64,000 nucleotides of DNA from CAYFWF01 sp964346815 (GCA_964346815.1 CAYFWF010000024.1:1-64000); one strand, 5' to 3'. Positions 49,727-58,569 are shown, counted from the first letter of the stretch. Numbers and translations are program-made. Notes: generated from the letters alone by a model not told the origin.

Positions 49727-51748
49727 ATGGCTTTCGACATTTTTGAAAGAAAGATCAGCAAGGTCGGGATTGTTGGTTCAGGCAATATCGGGCCAGATAT
49801 TGCGCTTTATTTCAGTAAGGTCCTCCACACGCACGGGGTTCCCGTCGTGGTCGTGGATATCGCAGAAAGAGCATTGAAGTCAGGAGAGGCCCGTGTGAAA
49901 GGAAAGATTGGAAGAGGAGTCAAGACAGGCACTTTCAAGCAAGATGAGGCAGATGCGATGATATCCAATATCTTGTGGACGACGGATTACTCCCAGCTGA
50001 GTGGAGCTGACCTGGTGATTGAAGCGGCCACAGAAGACAAGGGCATCAAGCAGAAAATATTTTCCAGCCTGGAAAAAACCTGTCCCGAAACCACGATTTT
50101 CGCCTCCAATTCCTCCCATATGGAACCGGAAGCGATTTTTGAGCAAGTCAGTGAAAAAGAGAGGTGCCTGGTCATCCATTACTTTTTTCCTGCTGAGAGG
50201 AGTATCATTGTCGAGGTTGTCCCGGGAAGAGATACATCCGCCGAAGTGACGAGCTTTATAATGAAATTTTATGAGCAAATAGGAAAAGCCCCGATCAAGG
50301 TAAAAAGCCGGTTCGGCTATGCCATAGATCCCATATTCGAAGGGATTTTTCTGGCGGCTGTACTTATGGTTGAACAGGGCATGGGAACAGTCAAGCAGGT
50401 GGATGCCATGGTGCAGAAAGCCTTAGGACTGGGGGTAGGGCCTTTTACGGCAATGAATCTTACGGGAGGCAATCCGATCGTACAGCATGGAGCCGCTGAA
50501 ATGCATGAGAAAATCATGCCATGGTTTCATTCCCCGCGCCTCCTTGAAAATCAGATTAGATTCGGAAAGCCTTGGGATACATCGTTTGTCGCAGATGAGG
50601 TGGCGTTTAACGAGAATGTTTTTCAGGAAGTATCCGATCAAATCAAAGGGGCTTACTTCGGTCTTGTTTGTGAAATTCTCGATTCCGGAATTTCCAGGGT
50701 CGGAGATTTGGAGATGGCTGTTGAGAGCGCGTTGGTCGTGAATCCTCCTTTCCAGATGATGAATCAAACGGGTGTGGATAAAGCACTTGAACTGGTCAAA
50801 AACTATGCCGAAAAATGGCCGGGTTTCAAGGTCTCTGATGTCTTGGTCAAACAGGCGGAATCAGGAAAGCCCTGGGATATACCGATGATTTTCCGTGAGG
50901 ATAAAGGCGATATAGCTGTTGTCACCATCAGACGGCCAAAGACCTTGAATGCTCTGAACCGTGAGGTTATGAACCAGCTTCAGAAGATCTTTTCGGAAGT
51001 GAAAGAAGACGACCGTATCAAAGGCGCCGTTTTAACAGGCTTTGGAATCAAGGCCTTTGTTTCCGGCGCGGATATCCAAATGCTCGCTGGGATAAAGAAT
51101 CCCGAAGAAGGAGAAAAAATCTCTCGAGAGGGTCAGGAGACATTGAATTTCATAGAAAACCTCGGAAAACCTGTAATCTGTGCCCTGAACGGCCTGGCTT
51201 TCGGGGGCGGCAACGAACTCGCCATGGCTTGTTCGGCGAGGATTGCCAAAAAGGGGCTGAAAATACTGGCAGGTCAGCCAGAGCCCAAGCTCGGTATCAT
51301 CCCGGGCTATGGTGGCTCTCAGAGATTGCCCCGGATTGTGGGCCTTTCCCGAGCCTGGCCTCTCCTGCGTTCCGGAAATCCCATTTCTTCTGGAGAAGCG
51401 TTGCGAATAGGATTGGTGAGTGAAGAGGCAGAAGGAGATGTGGTCGATGAAGGCATTGCATTTGCCAAGAGAGTGATTTCAGGAGAGGTGCACCTGAACC
51501 CCATTCCAAAAGGTCCGATCGATATCCCGGATTCTCTTCCTGAAGTGGATATCGGTTCTCTGTCTCGAAAAACGGATGAGATCCTGAAAAAAGCTATCCT
51601 CGGGGGGGCAAAACTGACTCTGGAAGAGGGGCTCAAACATGAAGCCCGAATGTTCGGAGAGTGCGTGAAGACAAAGGATATGAGGATCGGAATGGGGAAT
51701 TTCATGAAATTCGGGCCGAAGAAAGAGGCCAAGTTTGCTCATGCCTGA
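49727..51748 (+). CDS. 3-hydroxyacyl-CoA dehydrogenase / enoyl-CoA hydratase fusion
   Basis: A two-enzyme protein of beta-oxidation: the dehydrogenase is N-terminal and the hydratase C-terminal, the reverse of FadB and the order seen in archaea and Firmicutes. NAD loop GSGNIG at 17-22; catalytic pair H151 (VIHYFFPAE) and E163; second dehydrogenase domain to about 385. Hydratase from about 395: NALNREVMNQL, oxyanion-hole FVSGADI and FGGGNELAMAC, catalytic glutamates E497 and E519 (QPEPKLGIIPGYGG). AAGGAGG precedes the ATG. The thiolase follows 44 bases later. Confidence 0.93.
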   Translation: MAFDIFERKISKVGIVGSGNIGPDIALYFSKVLHTHGVPVVVVDIAERALKSGEARVKGKIGRGVKTGTFKQDEADAMISNILWTTDYSQLSGADLVIEAATEDKGIKQKIFSSLEKTCPETTIFASNSSHMEPEAIFEQVSEKERCLVIHYFFPAERSIIVEVVPGRDTSAEVTSFIMKFYEQIGKAPIKVKSRFGYAIDPIFEGIFLAAVLMVEQGMGTVKQVDAMVQKALGLGVGPFTAMNLTGGNPIVQHGAAEMHEKIMPWFHSPRLLENQIRFGKPWDTSFVADEVAFNENVFQEVSDQIKGAYFGLVCEILDSGISRVGDLEMAVESALVVNPPFQMMNQTGVDKALELVKNYAEKWPGFKVSDVLVKQAESGKPWDIPMIFREDKGDIAVVTIRRPKTLNALNREVMNQLQKIFSEVKEDDRIKGAVLTGFGIKAFVSGADIQMLAGIKNPEEGEKISREGQETLNFIENLGKPVICALNGLAFGGGNELAMACSARIAKKGLKILAGQPEPKLGIIPGYGGSQRLPRIVGLSRAWPLLRSGNPISSGEALRIGLVSEEAEGDVVDEGIAFAKRVISGEVHLNPIPKGPIDIPDSLPEVDIGSLSRKTDEILKKAILGGAKLTLEEGLKHEARMFGECVKTKDMRIGMGNFMKFGPKKEAKFAHA

Positions 51749-51792
51749 GTGGAAAGAGAAAAGCGGCATGAAGACTGCTATTGGAGGTTGAG

Positions 51793-53001
51793 ATGATTTT
51801 AGAAAAAGCATATATTCCGTATGATGCCTACTGGAGTACACCATTCTGCAGATGGCAGGGAAGTTTCGCTCATCTGCATTCGATGGAATTTGCCGCGAAA
51901 ATTTGCAGGGATGCTCTCCGGACTCGTGGGATATCTCCCAAGATATTTGATGAGCTTGTCCTGGGTATGACCATCCCCCAGAAAAGCAGCTTCTATGGGG
52001 CTCCCTGGGTAGCCGGTATGATCGGAACAAGTGGAGTGACGGGTCCGACGATAAGCCAGGCATGTGCCACCTCGGCTAAATGTGTCGCCTTTGCGGCCGA
52101 AGAGCTGGAACTTGAGAACTGTCAGAACATCCTTGTGGTGACCTGCGACAGAACGAGCAACGGTCCCCATGTATATTATCCTAATCCCTTGGGTGTTGGA
52201 GGCACGGGTGACAAAGAAGACTGGGTCTGGGATAACTTTGGCTATGATCCACATGCCAGGAATGCCATGATCGAGACAGCGGAAAATGTGGCCAAAGAAG
52301 AGGGGATCACCAAGGAAGAGCAGGATGAAGTCGCTTTCCTTCGCTTCAACCAGTATCATGAGGCGCTCAAGGAAAACAGCGCGTTTTTAAACCGGTTCAT
52401 GGAGGTCCCTATCGAGGTCAAAGATCCCTCAGGACGCAAAACTGTGGCCACGGTCGAGGGGGACGAAGGAGTTTTTCCGACGACGGCTGATGCGCTGGCA
52501 AGACTGAGACCTGTACAGCCAAACGGAACGGTCACCTTCGGAACCCAGACCTATCCTGCAGATGGAAACGCCAGCATCGTCGTCACCACACAGGAGATGG
52601 CGAAAGAACTGAGCCGCGATCCAAACATAGAAATACGGATTCTCTCTTATGCTGAGGCCAGGGTAAAAAGAGGCTTTATGGCAAAGGCCGTCGTCCCTGC
52701 CGCTCAGGAAGCTCTTTCAAATGCAGGAATTGAGATCAGCGATATCAAGGCCATCAAAACACATACTCCATTTGCTGTCAATGATGTCTATTTTTGTCGA
52801 GAGATGGGGATTAAGCTCGATGAGATGAACAATTACGGATGCTCGCTTGTGTGGGGGCATCCTCAAGGACCTACAGGAGCTCGGCTGATTATCGAACTCA
52901 TCGAGGAGCTTGTTCTTTTGGGAGGAGGATATGGGCTGTTCGATGGATGTGCAGCTGGAGATACCGCTGCTGCTGTGGTGGTGAAAGTCGGTGTGAAATA
53001 A
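51793..53001 (+). CDS. Thiolase family protein (SCP2-like)
   Basis: A thiolase-fold acyltransferase that would cleave 3-oxoacyl-CoA with CoA, the last step after the fused dehydrogenase. Nucleophile C91 (SQACATSAK), H356 in GHPQGPTGAR and C386 in DGCAAGD are the expected residues. The motif that in typical thiolases reads NEAFA is THTPFAVND here, closer to SCP2-type thiolases with a histidine. 402 residues from the ATG with GGAGGT upstream; an in-frame TTG four codons earlier is unlikely. Substrate is unknown. Confidence 0.88.
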   Translation: MILEKAYIPYDAYWSTPFCRWQGSFAHLHSMEFAAKICRDALRTRGISPKIFDELVLGMTIPQKSSFYGAPWVAGMIGTSGVTGPTISQACATSAKCVAFAAEELELENCQNILVVTCDRTSNGPHVYYPNPLGVGGTGDKEDWVWDNFGYDPHARNAMIETAENVAKEEGITKEEQDEVAFLRFNQYHEALKENSAFLNRFMEVPIEVKDPSGRKTVATVEGDEGVFPTTADALARLRPVQPNGTVTFGTQTYPADGNASIVVTTQEMAKELSRDPNIEIRILSYAEARVKRGFMAKAVVPAAQEALSNAGIEISDIKAIKTHTPFAVNDVYFCREMGIKLDEMNNYGCSLVWGHPQGPTGARLIIELIEELVLLGGGYGLFDGCAAGDTAAAVVVKVGVK

Positions 53002-53005
53002 AATT

Positions 53006-53464
53006 TCAGTTTCCGGCTACTGCTTCCAGTCTTTCCCTCAATGACTGGGTGAACTCAGCTTCCAGCTTTTTGGCTTTTGCCTTCAAGATCCTGTCGCCAA
53101 ACATGGCCAGCTTCCCTACAATGTTCGCATTGCATCGGTAGGAGATTTCCACATCACCTCCTTCATTCTCTTTCAAATCTACGCTGGTTTTTTGGGTAAA
53201 ACGACCGGCTTTGCCGATATCTTCTCCTTCTCCCTCCATCTCCACATGATTCGGCGGATCGAGTTTGGAGAGAATGTTTTTAAACTTGAACCTGACGGCA
53301 ATCGGGCCAACTTTTTGCTTGACCTCACAGTCGTATGTTTTTTCATCGAGGCGCTCTATCTTTTCTGCTCCCGGGATGCACGAGCGCAATGTCTCAGGGT
53401 CCATCAAAGTATCCCACAGCATCTGGATAGAGGCTTTTATTGAGATCTTACCCTCTATGATCAT
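53006..53464 (-). CDS. CoxG-family protein (SRPBCC fold)
   Basis: A 152-residue SRPBCC-fold protein with the CoxG pattern (GKISIKASIQMLWDTLMDPE, LRSCIPGAEKIE, GKLAMFGDRILKAKAKKLEAEF in the family positions). CoxG is encoded with CO dehydrogenase-type molybdenum enzymes and helps their maturation or membrane recruitment. It closes the operon of the first Mo hydroxylase, 29 bases after the zinc-finger-like gene. Confidence 0.85.
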   Translation of the reverse strand: MIIEGKISIKASIQMLWDTLMDPETLRSCIPGAEKIERLDEKTYDCEVKQKVGPIAVRFKFKNILSKLDPPNHVEMEGEGEDIGKAGRFTQKTSVDLKENEGGDVEISYRCNANIVGKLAMFGDRILKAKAKKLEAEFTQSLRERLEAVAGN

Positions 53465-53493
53465 ATGTCCCTCCGTGGTTTCTTATGTCTCTC

Positions 53494-53718
53494 TCATTCC
53501 CGATCCACCTTTTTGGCCTCTCTTTCGAGGATCTCAGCCAAAGTCCTATAGCCTTGATTGCCGGGTTCCATGGTTTGGATGAGCAAGAGTTCGATAAAAT
53601 TCACCCCCTTCGAATTGACCCAATCCTTATGGGATTGGTCACCCACACCAAACACATGACGGGCTAGTTCCATGGTGTCGGGCCAAATTTTTTCACACAC
53701 AGGACACTGGTAGCTCAA
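53494..53718 (-). CDS. Small zinc-finger-like protein
   Basis: A 74-residue protein whose N-terminus forms a classical C2H2-like spacing: C5-x2-C8-x12-H21-x8-H30 (YQCPVCEKIWPDTMELARH). The rest is helical and ends in a charged helix. It lies 15 bases after the Mo hydroxylase large subunit and before coxG, so it belongs to that operon. I know no function; metal transfer, assembly or electron-transfer partner roles are possible. Confidence 0.75.
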   Translation of the reverse strand: MSYQCPVCEKIWPDTMELARHVFGVGDQSHKDWVNSKGVNFIELLLIQTMEPGNQGYRTLAEILEREAKKVDRE

Positions 53719-53733
53719 GGCTAACCTCCTTTG

Positions 53734-56001
53734 TCATTTCTCCTTTTTCTGTTTCAAAGCATTGAGCACTTTTTCTGGTGTTATGGGAAGATTCTTGATA
53801 CTGATGCCTGAAGCATGAAACACGGCATTGCCCAGCGCACCGGCCGTCGGATTGGTGAGGCCTTCTCCTGCCTCCTTTGCCCCGAAGGGCCCTTCAGGCT
53901 CGTAGGTTTCCACTTCCATCACCTTTGTCTCCGGCATCTCGGTCGCCCGCAGAAGCATATAGTCCACCAGATTAGGGTTTAAAATCTTTCCTTCATCCAT
54001 AGGCAGATCTTCGGTGAAGCCGTACCCTGCTGCCATGGCTATGGCCCCTTCGAGCTGCCCTTCGACTCCCAGCGGATTGATCACCTGTCCGCAGTCATGA
54101 GCAGTCACACAATTCCTGAGCGTTATTTTTCCTGTATCAGGATCCACTTCGGCCTCAACTGCCTGGACGCCAAAGCTGTAGGCGGGAGAGATCATTCCCT
54201 TTCGGTGAGGAGTATAGTGCCCTCTGGCGATAATCGGCTGTCCTTCCTTTCCACGGATGACTTCTTTGATGACGTCGTAATAGGAAAGCCCTCTCTCCGG
54301 GCGTGCGATGATGTGGATCCAACCCTCTTTGATGTCCATATCATAGACGATATTCGGCGATAATTTCGCCGCAGCGAACTCGAGAATTTGCTGTTTAGCC
54401 TTGGAGGCGGCCATCTTGACCGCATTTCCCTGCATCAGTGTTTCACGGCTTCCCCATGCGCCCAGATCCACCGGACAGTTTTCGGTATCCCCCATATGAA
54501 GCCGAATATCCTCGAATTTCACGCCTAATTCCTCGGCACAGATCAGGGCCATTGTGGTGTTGGAGCCTTGACCCATATCCTGAGACCCGACGTACAGGTC
54601 AACCTTTCCGTCGATGTTGATTTGAACAACGGCAGAGGAAAAGGCATAGGGAGTATCGAACCAATTGAATATTCCCCCTGACATGAAGCCGTAGGCGGCA
54701 ACGCCGATTCCTCTATTGGGAGGAAGTTTCCCTCGAGATTTGATCCATTCGTCTATCTTATCAAGACATTGGCCGAGGCCGCAGCTCTGGATGGTGGCCT
54801 GTCCGGGGACTTCATAGCCGGGATACATGGCATTCCTGCGCCGGATCTCTATCGGCTCGATTCCCAGTTCCTTTGCGATGAGGTCTATCTGAGTTTCTGC
54901 ACAGAAAGTGGCCTGGGGAGCTCCGAATCCCCGCATCGCAGAAGTGGGTGCAGTATTGGTATAAACCCGGTAGCCGTCATATCGATAATTTGGCCACACA
55001 TAGGGAAAAGATTGGAAAAAGCCTGTGAGATAGAGAGCTGTTGCTCCCATAGCCGTATAGGCACCGCCTTCAGTGAATACACGCGCTTCTTTGGCCAAAA
55101 AAGTCCCGTCCTTTTTGACTCCACTCCGGACATAATAGAACATGGGTGTCCGCCTCTTGGTGGCGGTGAACTCCTCTTCGCGGGTGAGCACGATTTTCAC
55201 CGGCTGGCAGAGCTTCATGGAGAGAAGCGAACTGCAGAACTGAGCAGAATCCAGCTCGAATTTGCTCCCGAAACCCCCTCCGGTATACCTGGAAATCACC
55301 CTCACGTCGTTCTCCCTCAAGCCGAGGATCTCAGCAAGCAAGACTTTTATGTAATAGTGAGATTGGGTGGATGTATATACGATCAGTTTGCCGTCTGAGG
55401 TATAGTCGGCAACTGCACAGTGTGTTTCCATACACACATGGGCTTGAGAAGAGCACCTGAACCAATCCTCTCGGACATAGTCCGCTTTCTTAAATCCCTC
55501 ATCCACATCACCCCATTCGATATGTCGGGTGACGTTGATGTTCCTTTCGGCATGTTCATGGAGCTGCGGGCCTCCTTCTTTAATTGCTTCAAGCGGTTCG
55601 AAAACGCCGGGCAGGGGCTTGTATTCCACCTCGATCAGATCGAGTGCTTCCTCGGCTGAATCCTCATCTATAGCCGCTACCGCTGCCACAGGTTCGCCGA
55701 TATAGCGGACCTTTTCCCTTGCCAGGATTTCTTCATCGCAGAGTTCTTTGAAGCGCCTCCATATTCCCTGTTTAAAGCCCAGAGTGTCTTTTCCGGTTAA
55801 GACGGCCTTGACACCTTTCTTGCGTTCTGCCTTTGTGCTGTCGATCGCGAGGATTTCCGCATGCGGATAAGGGCTTCGCAGGATTTTTCCATGCAGCATT
55901 CGAGGAAGTGTGATGTCGAATGTGTACTTCGCCCGTCCGGTGATTTTAGCGATTCCATCGATGTTGTGAACAGGTGTATTGATGACGGCGTGTTTTTTCA
56001 T
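53734..56001 (-). CDS. Molybdenum hydroxylase, large (molybdopterin-binding) subunit
   Basis: Catalytic subunit of a xanthine-oxidase-family enzyme (755 residues). Mo-pterin contacts are seen in YTGGGFGSK (241-247) and SAMRGFG (354-360), and the catalytic glutamate is E713 in KEAGEG near the C-terminus. The AMRGFG loop, rather than the CODH VAYRCSFR loop, points to an aldehyde-, xanthine- or aromatic-type substrate, not CO. The enzyme would hydroxylate its substrate with water and pass electrons through the 2Fe-2S and FAD subunits encoded just upstream. Substrate unknown. Confidence 0.92.
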   Translation of the reverse strand: MKKHAVINTPVHNIDGIAKITGRAKYTFDITLPRMLHGKILRSPYPHAEILAIDSTKAERKKGVKAVLTGKDTLGFKQGIWRRFKELCDEEILAREKVRYIGEPVAAVAAIDEDSAEEALDLIEVEYKPLPGVFEPLEAIKEGGPQLHEHAERNINVTRHIEWGDVDEGFKKADYVREDWFRCSSQAHVCMETHCAVADYTSDGKLIVYTSTQSHYYIKVLLAEILGLRENDVRVISRYTGGGFGSKFELDSAQFCSSLLSMKLCQPVKIVLTREEEFTATKRRTPMFYYVRSGVKKDGTFLAKEARVFTEGGAYTAMGATALYLTGFFQSFPYVWPNYRYDGYRVYTNTAPTSAMRGFGAPQATFCAETQIDLIAKELGIEPIEIRRRNAMYPGYEVPGQATIQSCGLGQCLDKIDEWIKSRGKLPPNRGIGVAAYGFMSGGIFNWFDTPYAFSSAVVQINIDGKVDLYVGSQDMGQGSNTTMALICAEELGVKFEDIRLHMGDTENCPVDLGAWGSRETLMQGNAVKMAASKAKQQILEFAAAKLSPNIVYDMDIKEGWIHIIARPERGLSYYDVIKEVIRGKEGQPIIARGHYTPHRKGMISPAYSFGVQAVEAEVDPDTGKITLRNCVTAHDCGQVINPLGVEGQLEGAIAMAAGYGFTEDLPMDEGKILNPNLVDYMLLRATEMPETKVMEVETYEPEGPFGAKEAGEGLTNPTAGALGNAVFHASGISIKNLPITPEKVLNALKQKKEK

Positions 56002-56474
56002 CGCTTCTCCTTGTACTTGCCTTCAACTACGGCTTTCATGGCTCGAAGAATGCTGTTGTAACCCGTACAGCGGCAGATGTTTCCCTGGATCCCTTCATTT
56101 ATGTCTTTGGGGGCAGGATTCTCCTTCAGGAACGCCGTGGCCGACATCAACATTCCGGACGTACAAAAGCCGCATTGAAAGGCACCGTGATCCAGAAAAG
56201 ACCTTTGGAGGGGCGTGAGTTTCGCTCCGTCTGCAAGACCTTCAACCGTTATTACCTCAGCACCATCGGCCTGTACAGCCAGAATCGAACAGGATTTAAC
56301 CGCGGCTCCGTCCAGAAGTACCGTGCATGCCCCGCAAGCGCCTGTGTTACAGCCCCTTTTGGTTCCCGTCAGATCCAACCCATCTCTCAGAACTTCCACC
56401 AGAAGTTTCTTCGGATGGATGTGAATCTCGCAGTATTCCCCGTTGACTGTTAGGTGCAGCAGCTTTTTATTCAT
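55998..56474 (-). CDS. Molybdenum hydroxylase, 2Fe-2S subunit
   Basis: Small electron-transfer subunit (158 residues) with two clusters: plant-type cysteines in KRGCNTGACGAC and a following KSC, and the alpha-helical cluster in QCGFCTSGM and NICRCTGY. Overlaps the large subunit by 4 bases and follows the FAD subunit by 17. Confidence 0.95.
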   Translation of the reverse strand: MNKKLLHLTVNGEYCEIHIHPKKLLVEVLRDGLDLTGTKRGCNTGACGACTVLLDGAAVKSCSILAVQADGAEVITVEGLADGAKLTPLQRSFLDHGAFQCGFCTSGMLMSATAFLKENPAPKDINEGIQGNICRCTGYNSILRAMKAVVEGKYKEKR

Positions 56475-56491
56475 GTGAGAATACCTCCCAG

Positions 56492-57370
56492 TTAGCCGGA
56501 TGTTTTAGCTTGTTCCCAGGCCTTCTTTGCAACCCTCTTTGTCAGCGTTTTGACCAGAATTCTTCGGTATGTTTCAGTGGCATGAATATCGCTGACAGGA
56601 TCGCATTCTTCCGATGCCTTTTTGCCCACGCGTTCGAGCAGTTTTGTATCGAATTTTTCACCAATGAACAAACGTTCTGCCTGCTTTGCCCGGAGGGGAA
56701 TCGCAGCAGCCGCGCCCAGAACAATTCGAGCTCCTTTACACCTCTCTCCGTCTTCGTCCATAGTGATCGATACAGCAGCAGAGACAATTCCTTGATGGTT
56801 TTTGATGATGTTGAACTTTTGGTAGGCTAGAGATGTCTTTTGAGGCAACACGGGAATCTGGACTTCAATCAGGAGTTCTCCTTCCTCGAGTGCTGTCTCG
56901 AAGATGTCGACGAAGAAATCTTCCAAGGGCAGGATGCGTTCTTTCTCAGCGCTTGCCATTCTCACCGTCGCGTTCGAGGCGATAAGAATGGGAGCCGGAT
57001 CGCCTGCCGGATCTCCGTGAGCCAGGTTCCCTCCGATGGTGCCCCAGTTTCTTGTTTGAATAGATGCCAGGTTCTTTTCCATCGCTGCCAGCACTGGAAA
57101 GTGTTTTTTAATGACCGGGGATTTTTCAATTTTTCTGTGTGTGGTCGCGGCACCGATCTTCAAACCTGATTTTGGGTGATATTCAATGTAATCCAGTTCT
57201 TCAACGCTTTTAATATCGATGAGATTCTCGGGAGCCACCAATCCCTGGCGCATCAGGATGAGGAGGGATTGGCCGCCGCATATGATCTTATAGTCTTCCT
57301 TGTGCTTTTCGAGCAGGCTGAGAGCTTCTTCGATTGATGAGGCACGCCGGTAGTTGAAATTGCGTATCAT
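56492..57370 (-). CDS. Molybdenum hydroxylase, FAD subunit
   Basis: Medium subunit (292 residues) of the xanthine oxidase family. FAD-binding loops are CGGQSLLILMR (about 31-41) and NWGTIGGNLAHGDPAGD (about 108-124). The C-terminal CoxM-like domain has DPVSDIHATETYRRILV. No extra 4Fe-4S loop of the 4-hydroxybenzoyl-CoA reductase type is evident. Starts in a 4-base overlap with the small Cys-rich gene. Confidence 0.93.
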   Translation of the reverse strand: MIRNFNYRRASSIEEALSLLEKHKEDYKIICGGQSLLILMRQGLVAPENLIDIKSVEELDYIEYHPKSGLKIGAATTHRKIEKSPVIKKHFPVLAAMEKNLASIQTRNWGTIGGNLAHGDPAGDPAPILIASNATVRMASAEKERILPLEDFFVDIFETALEEGELLIEVQIPVLPQKTSLAYQKFNIIKNHQGIVSAAVSITMDEDGERCKGARIVLGAAAAIPLRAKQAERLFIGEKFDTKLLERVGKKASEECDPVSDIHATETYRRILVKTLTKRVAKKAWEQAKTSG

Positions 57371-57615
57371 TTCTTTTCCCTTTCCACGAATTCATCGAAA
57401 GCGAGCCATTTGGGACTGGGTGGGATTGACGAAGGCATTTCAAACGTCGGATGAGGTTCTGTCTGCCAGAATCTCGATTCGACTTTTTTGTGGGAATTTC
57501 CCAGATACCCGCGATATTTGGTATAAAAACACAAGAAATAATGTCTTCCCCGGTACTGAGGACACTCCTGACATGGCTTGTTCGAAAAAGGACAGAGCAT
57601 TTTTGTTTTCGCCAT
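57367..57615 (-). CDS. Cys-rich small protein beside the Mo hydroxylase
   Basis: An 82-residue protein with C8, C15, C18 and C29 in an N-terminal knuckle (LCPFSNKPCQECPQYRGRHY, then FLCF). The knuckle plus YRG repeats recall small proteins encoded next to aldehyde oxidoreductases in some anaerobes, but I know no function. It is the first gene of the operon and overlaps the FAD subunit by 4 bases, so it is likely needed early, for instance in assembly. AAGGAGAG precedes the ATG. Confidence 0.75.
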   Translation of the reverse strand: MAKTKMLCPFSNKPCQECPQYRGRHYFLCFYTKYRGYLGNSHKKVESRFWQTEPHPTFEMPSSIPPSPKWLAFDEFVEREKK

Positions 57616-57653
57616 AGACCGCTCTCCTTAAAGACAAAAACGAGCTAAGGGAT

Positions 57654-57671
57654 TTATCATCTGATTGATAA
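57654..57671. promoter_or_regulatory. Inverted repeat in the leader of the Mo hydroxylase operon
   Basis: TTATCA and TGATAA flank a 6-base spacer. The dyad lies 16-33 bases downstream of the predicted transcript start on the minus strand, a position suited to a repressor. Confidence 0.4.
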
Positions 57672-57693
57672 CACTCACTGTTCGTGCATAGGC

Positions 57694-57723
57694 AAGATAA
57701 TCAAAAGAACAGAATTTTGTCAA
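57694..57723 (-). promoter_or_regulatory. Sigma-70-type promoter of the Mo hydroxylase operon
   Basis: On the minus strand a perfect TTGACA is followed after 18 bases by TATCTT. The start would be near 57687, giving a leader of about 70 bases that contains the dyad at 57654. Confidence 0.5.
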
Positions 57724-57817
57724 GAAAAACCAGGGAAGACAAGCGGCTGCCGACGAACATTTATGAAATAAATAGCGTTATCTGAATGGAGATCTGAATC
57801 TTATTTTCTTTTGAGAC

Positions 57818-57846
57818 TTGACATTTAGGTCTAACTGAACTAATCT
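57818..57846 (+). promoter_or_regulatory. Candidate promoter of the DUF2490-like gene
   Basis: A perfect TTGACA is followed after 17 bases by the weak -10 TAATCT. The start would be near 57853. The region right after holds a short imperfect tandem repeat (AGTGTTATAAG/AGTGTTA). Confidence 0.35.
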
Positions 57847-57874
57847 CAAAGGCTCTTATAGGAGTGTTATAAGA

Positions 57875-58549
57875 GTGTTAAATAAGGGTATTAAAAGTGT
57901 ACACTATTTAAGCTTCGCATTTTTTTTGGTGGTACTTTCCCTTTTCCTGAACATGAAGGTTCATGCAGAAGCGCAGGGGTGGTTCAACAACTCACTCAAT
58001 ATAACAATTGACAATAAATTCTCACTCGTGACAAAAAGCCAGATCCGAACTCATGATATCTCTTTTCAAGACCCATTCGTTTACATCCTGGAAGGGGGCG
58101 TTGGATATAAGCTGCCGAAAAATTTCCATCTGGCTGCTTACTACAGAAGACAGACATCAAAGTCTGGAAATCTTCAAGTTAATGAGAATCGTTTCACTCT
58201 GGAAGCTGGATGGAAGAAAAAACTGGGCAAGACCTTATCTTTCGACTGGCGTTTCAAGACAGAGAGGAGAATCTTCGAGCAAAATGCGGATGTGAATCAT
58301 TTCCGGTTTCGGCTCTATGTCAGATTTACAGTAAATGTCAAATTAGGTGAGCTAAATCTGAAGCCTTTCATCGCGGAAGAACCTTTTTGGGACACAAAGT
58401 CCAATGCTTTCAATCAAAACCGTTTTTATTTAGGGACGGCTGTCCCGCTCAGCGAGAAGGTGGAGTTTATCCTCGGCTATCTCAGGCAGGACCTTAGATC
58501 CAGGGCGCCTAATCATATACTATACACAGGGTTTAACCTCAGATTCTGA
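57875..58549 (+). CDS. DUF2490-like outer-membrane protein
   Basis: A 224-residue exported protein: hydrophobic signal (about 12-31, ending VHAEA), then amphipathic strands with family features of DUF2490 (WFNNSLNITIDNKFSL, GVGYKLPKNFHLAAYYRRQ, RLYVRFTVN, FIAEEPFWDT, then FYLGTAVPL) and a final aromatic residue (TGFNLRF). Probably an outer-membrane barrel of unknown function. The GTG start has GGAG ten bases upstream. It is the only plus-strand gene between two minus-strand Mo-enzyme operons. Confidence 0.8.
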   Translation: MLNKGIKSVHYLSFAFFLVVLSLFLNMKVHAEAQGWFNNSLNITIDNKFSLVTKSQIRTHDISFQDPFVYILEGGVGYKLPKNFHLAAYYRRQTSKSGNLQVNENRFTLEAGWKKKLGKTLSFDWRFKTERRIFEQNADVNHFRFRLYVRFTVNVKLGELNLKPFIAEEPFWDTKSNAFNQNRFYLGTAVPLSEKVEFILGYLRQDLRSRAPNHILYTGFNLRF

Positions 58550-58569
58550 ATATTTAGGTGCAGAAAAAA

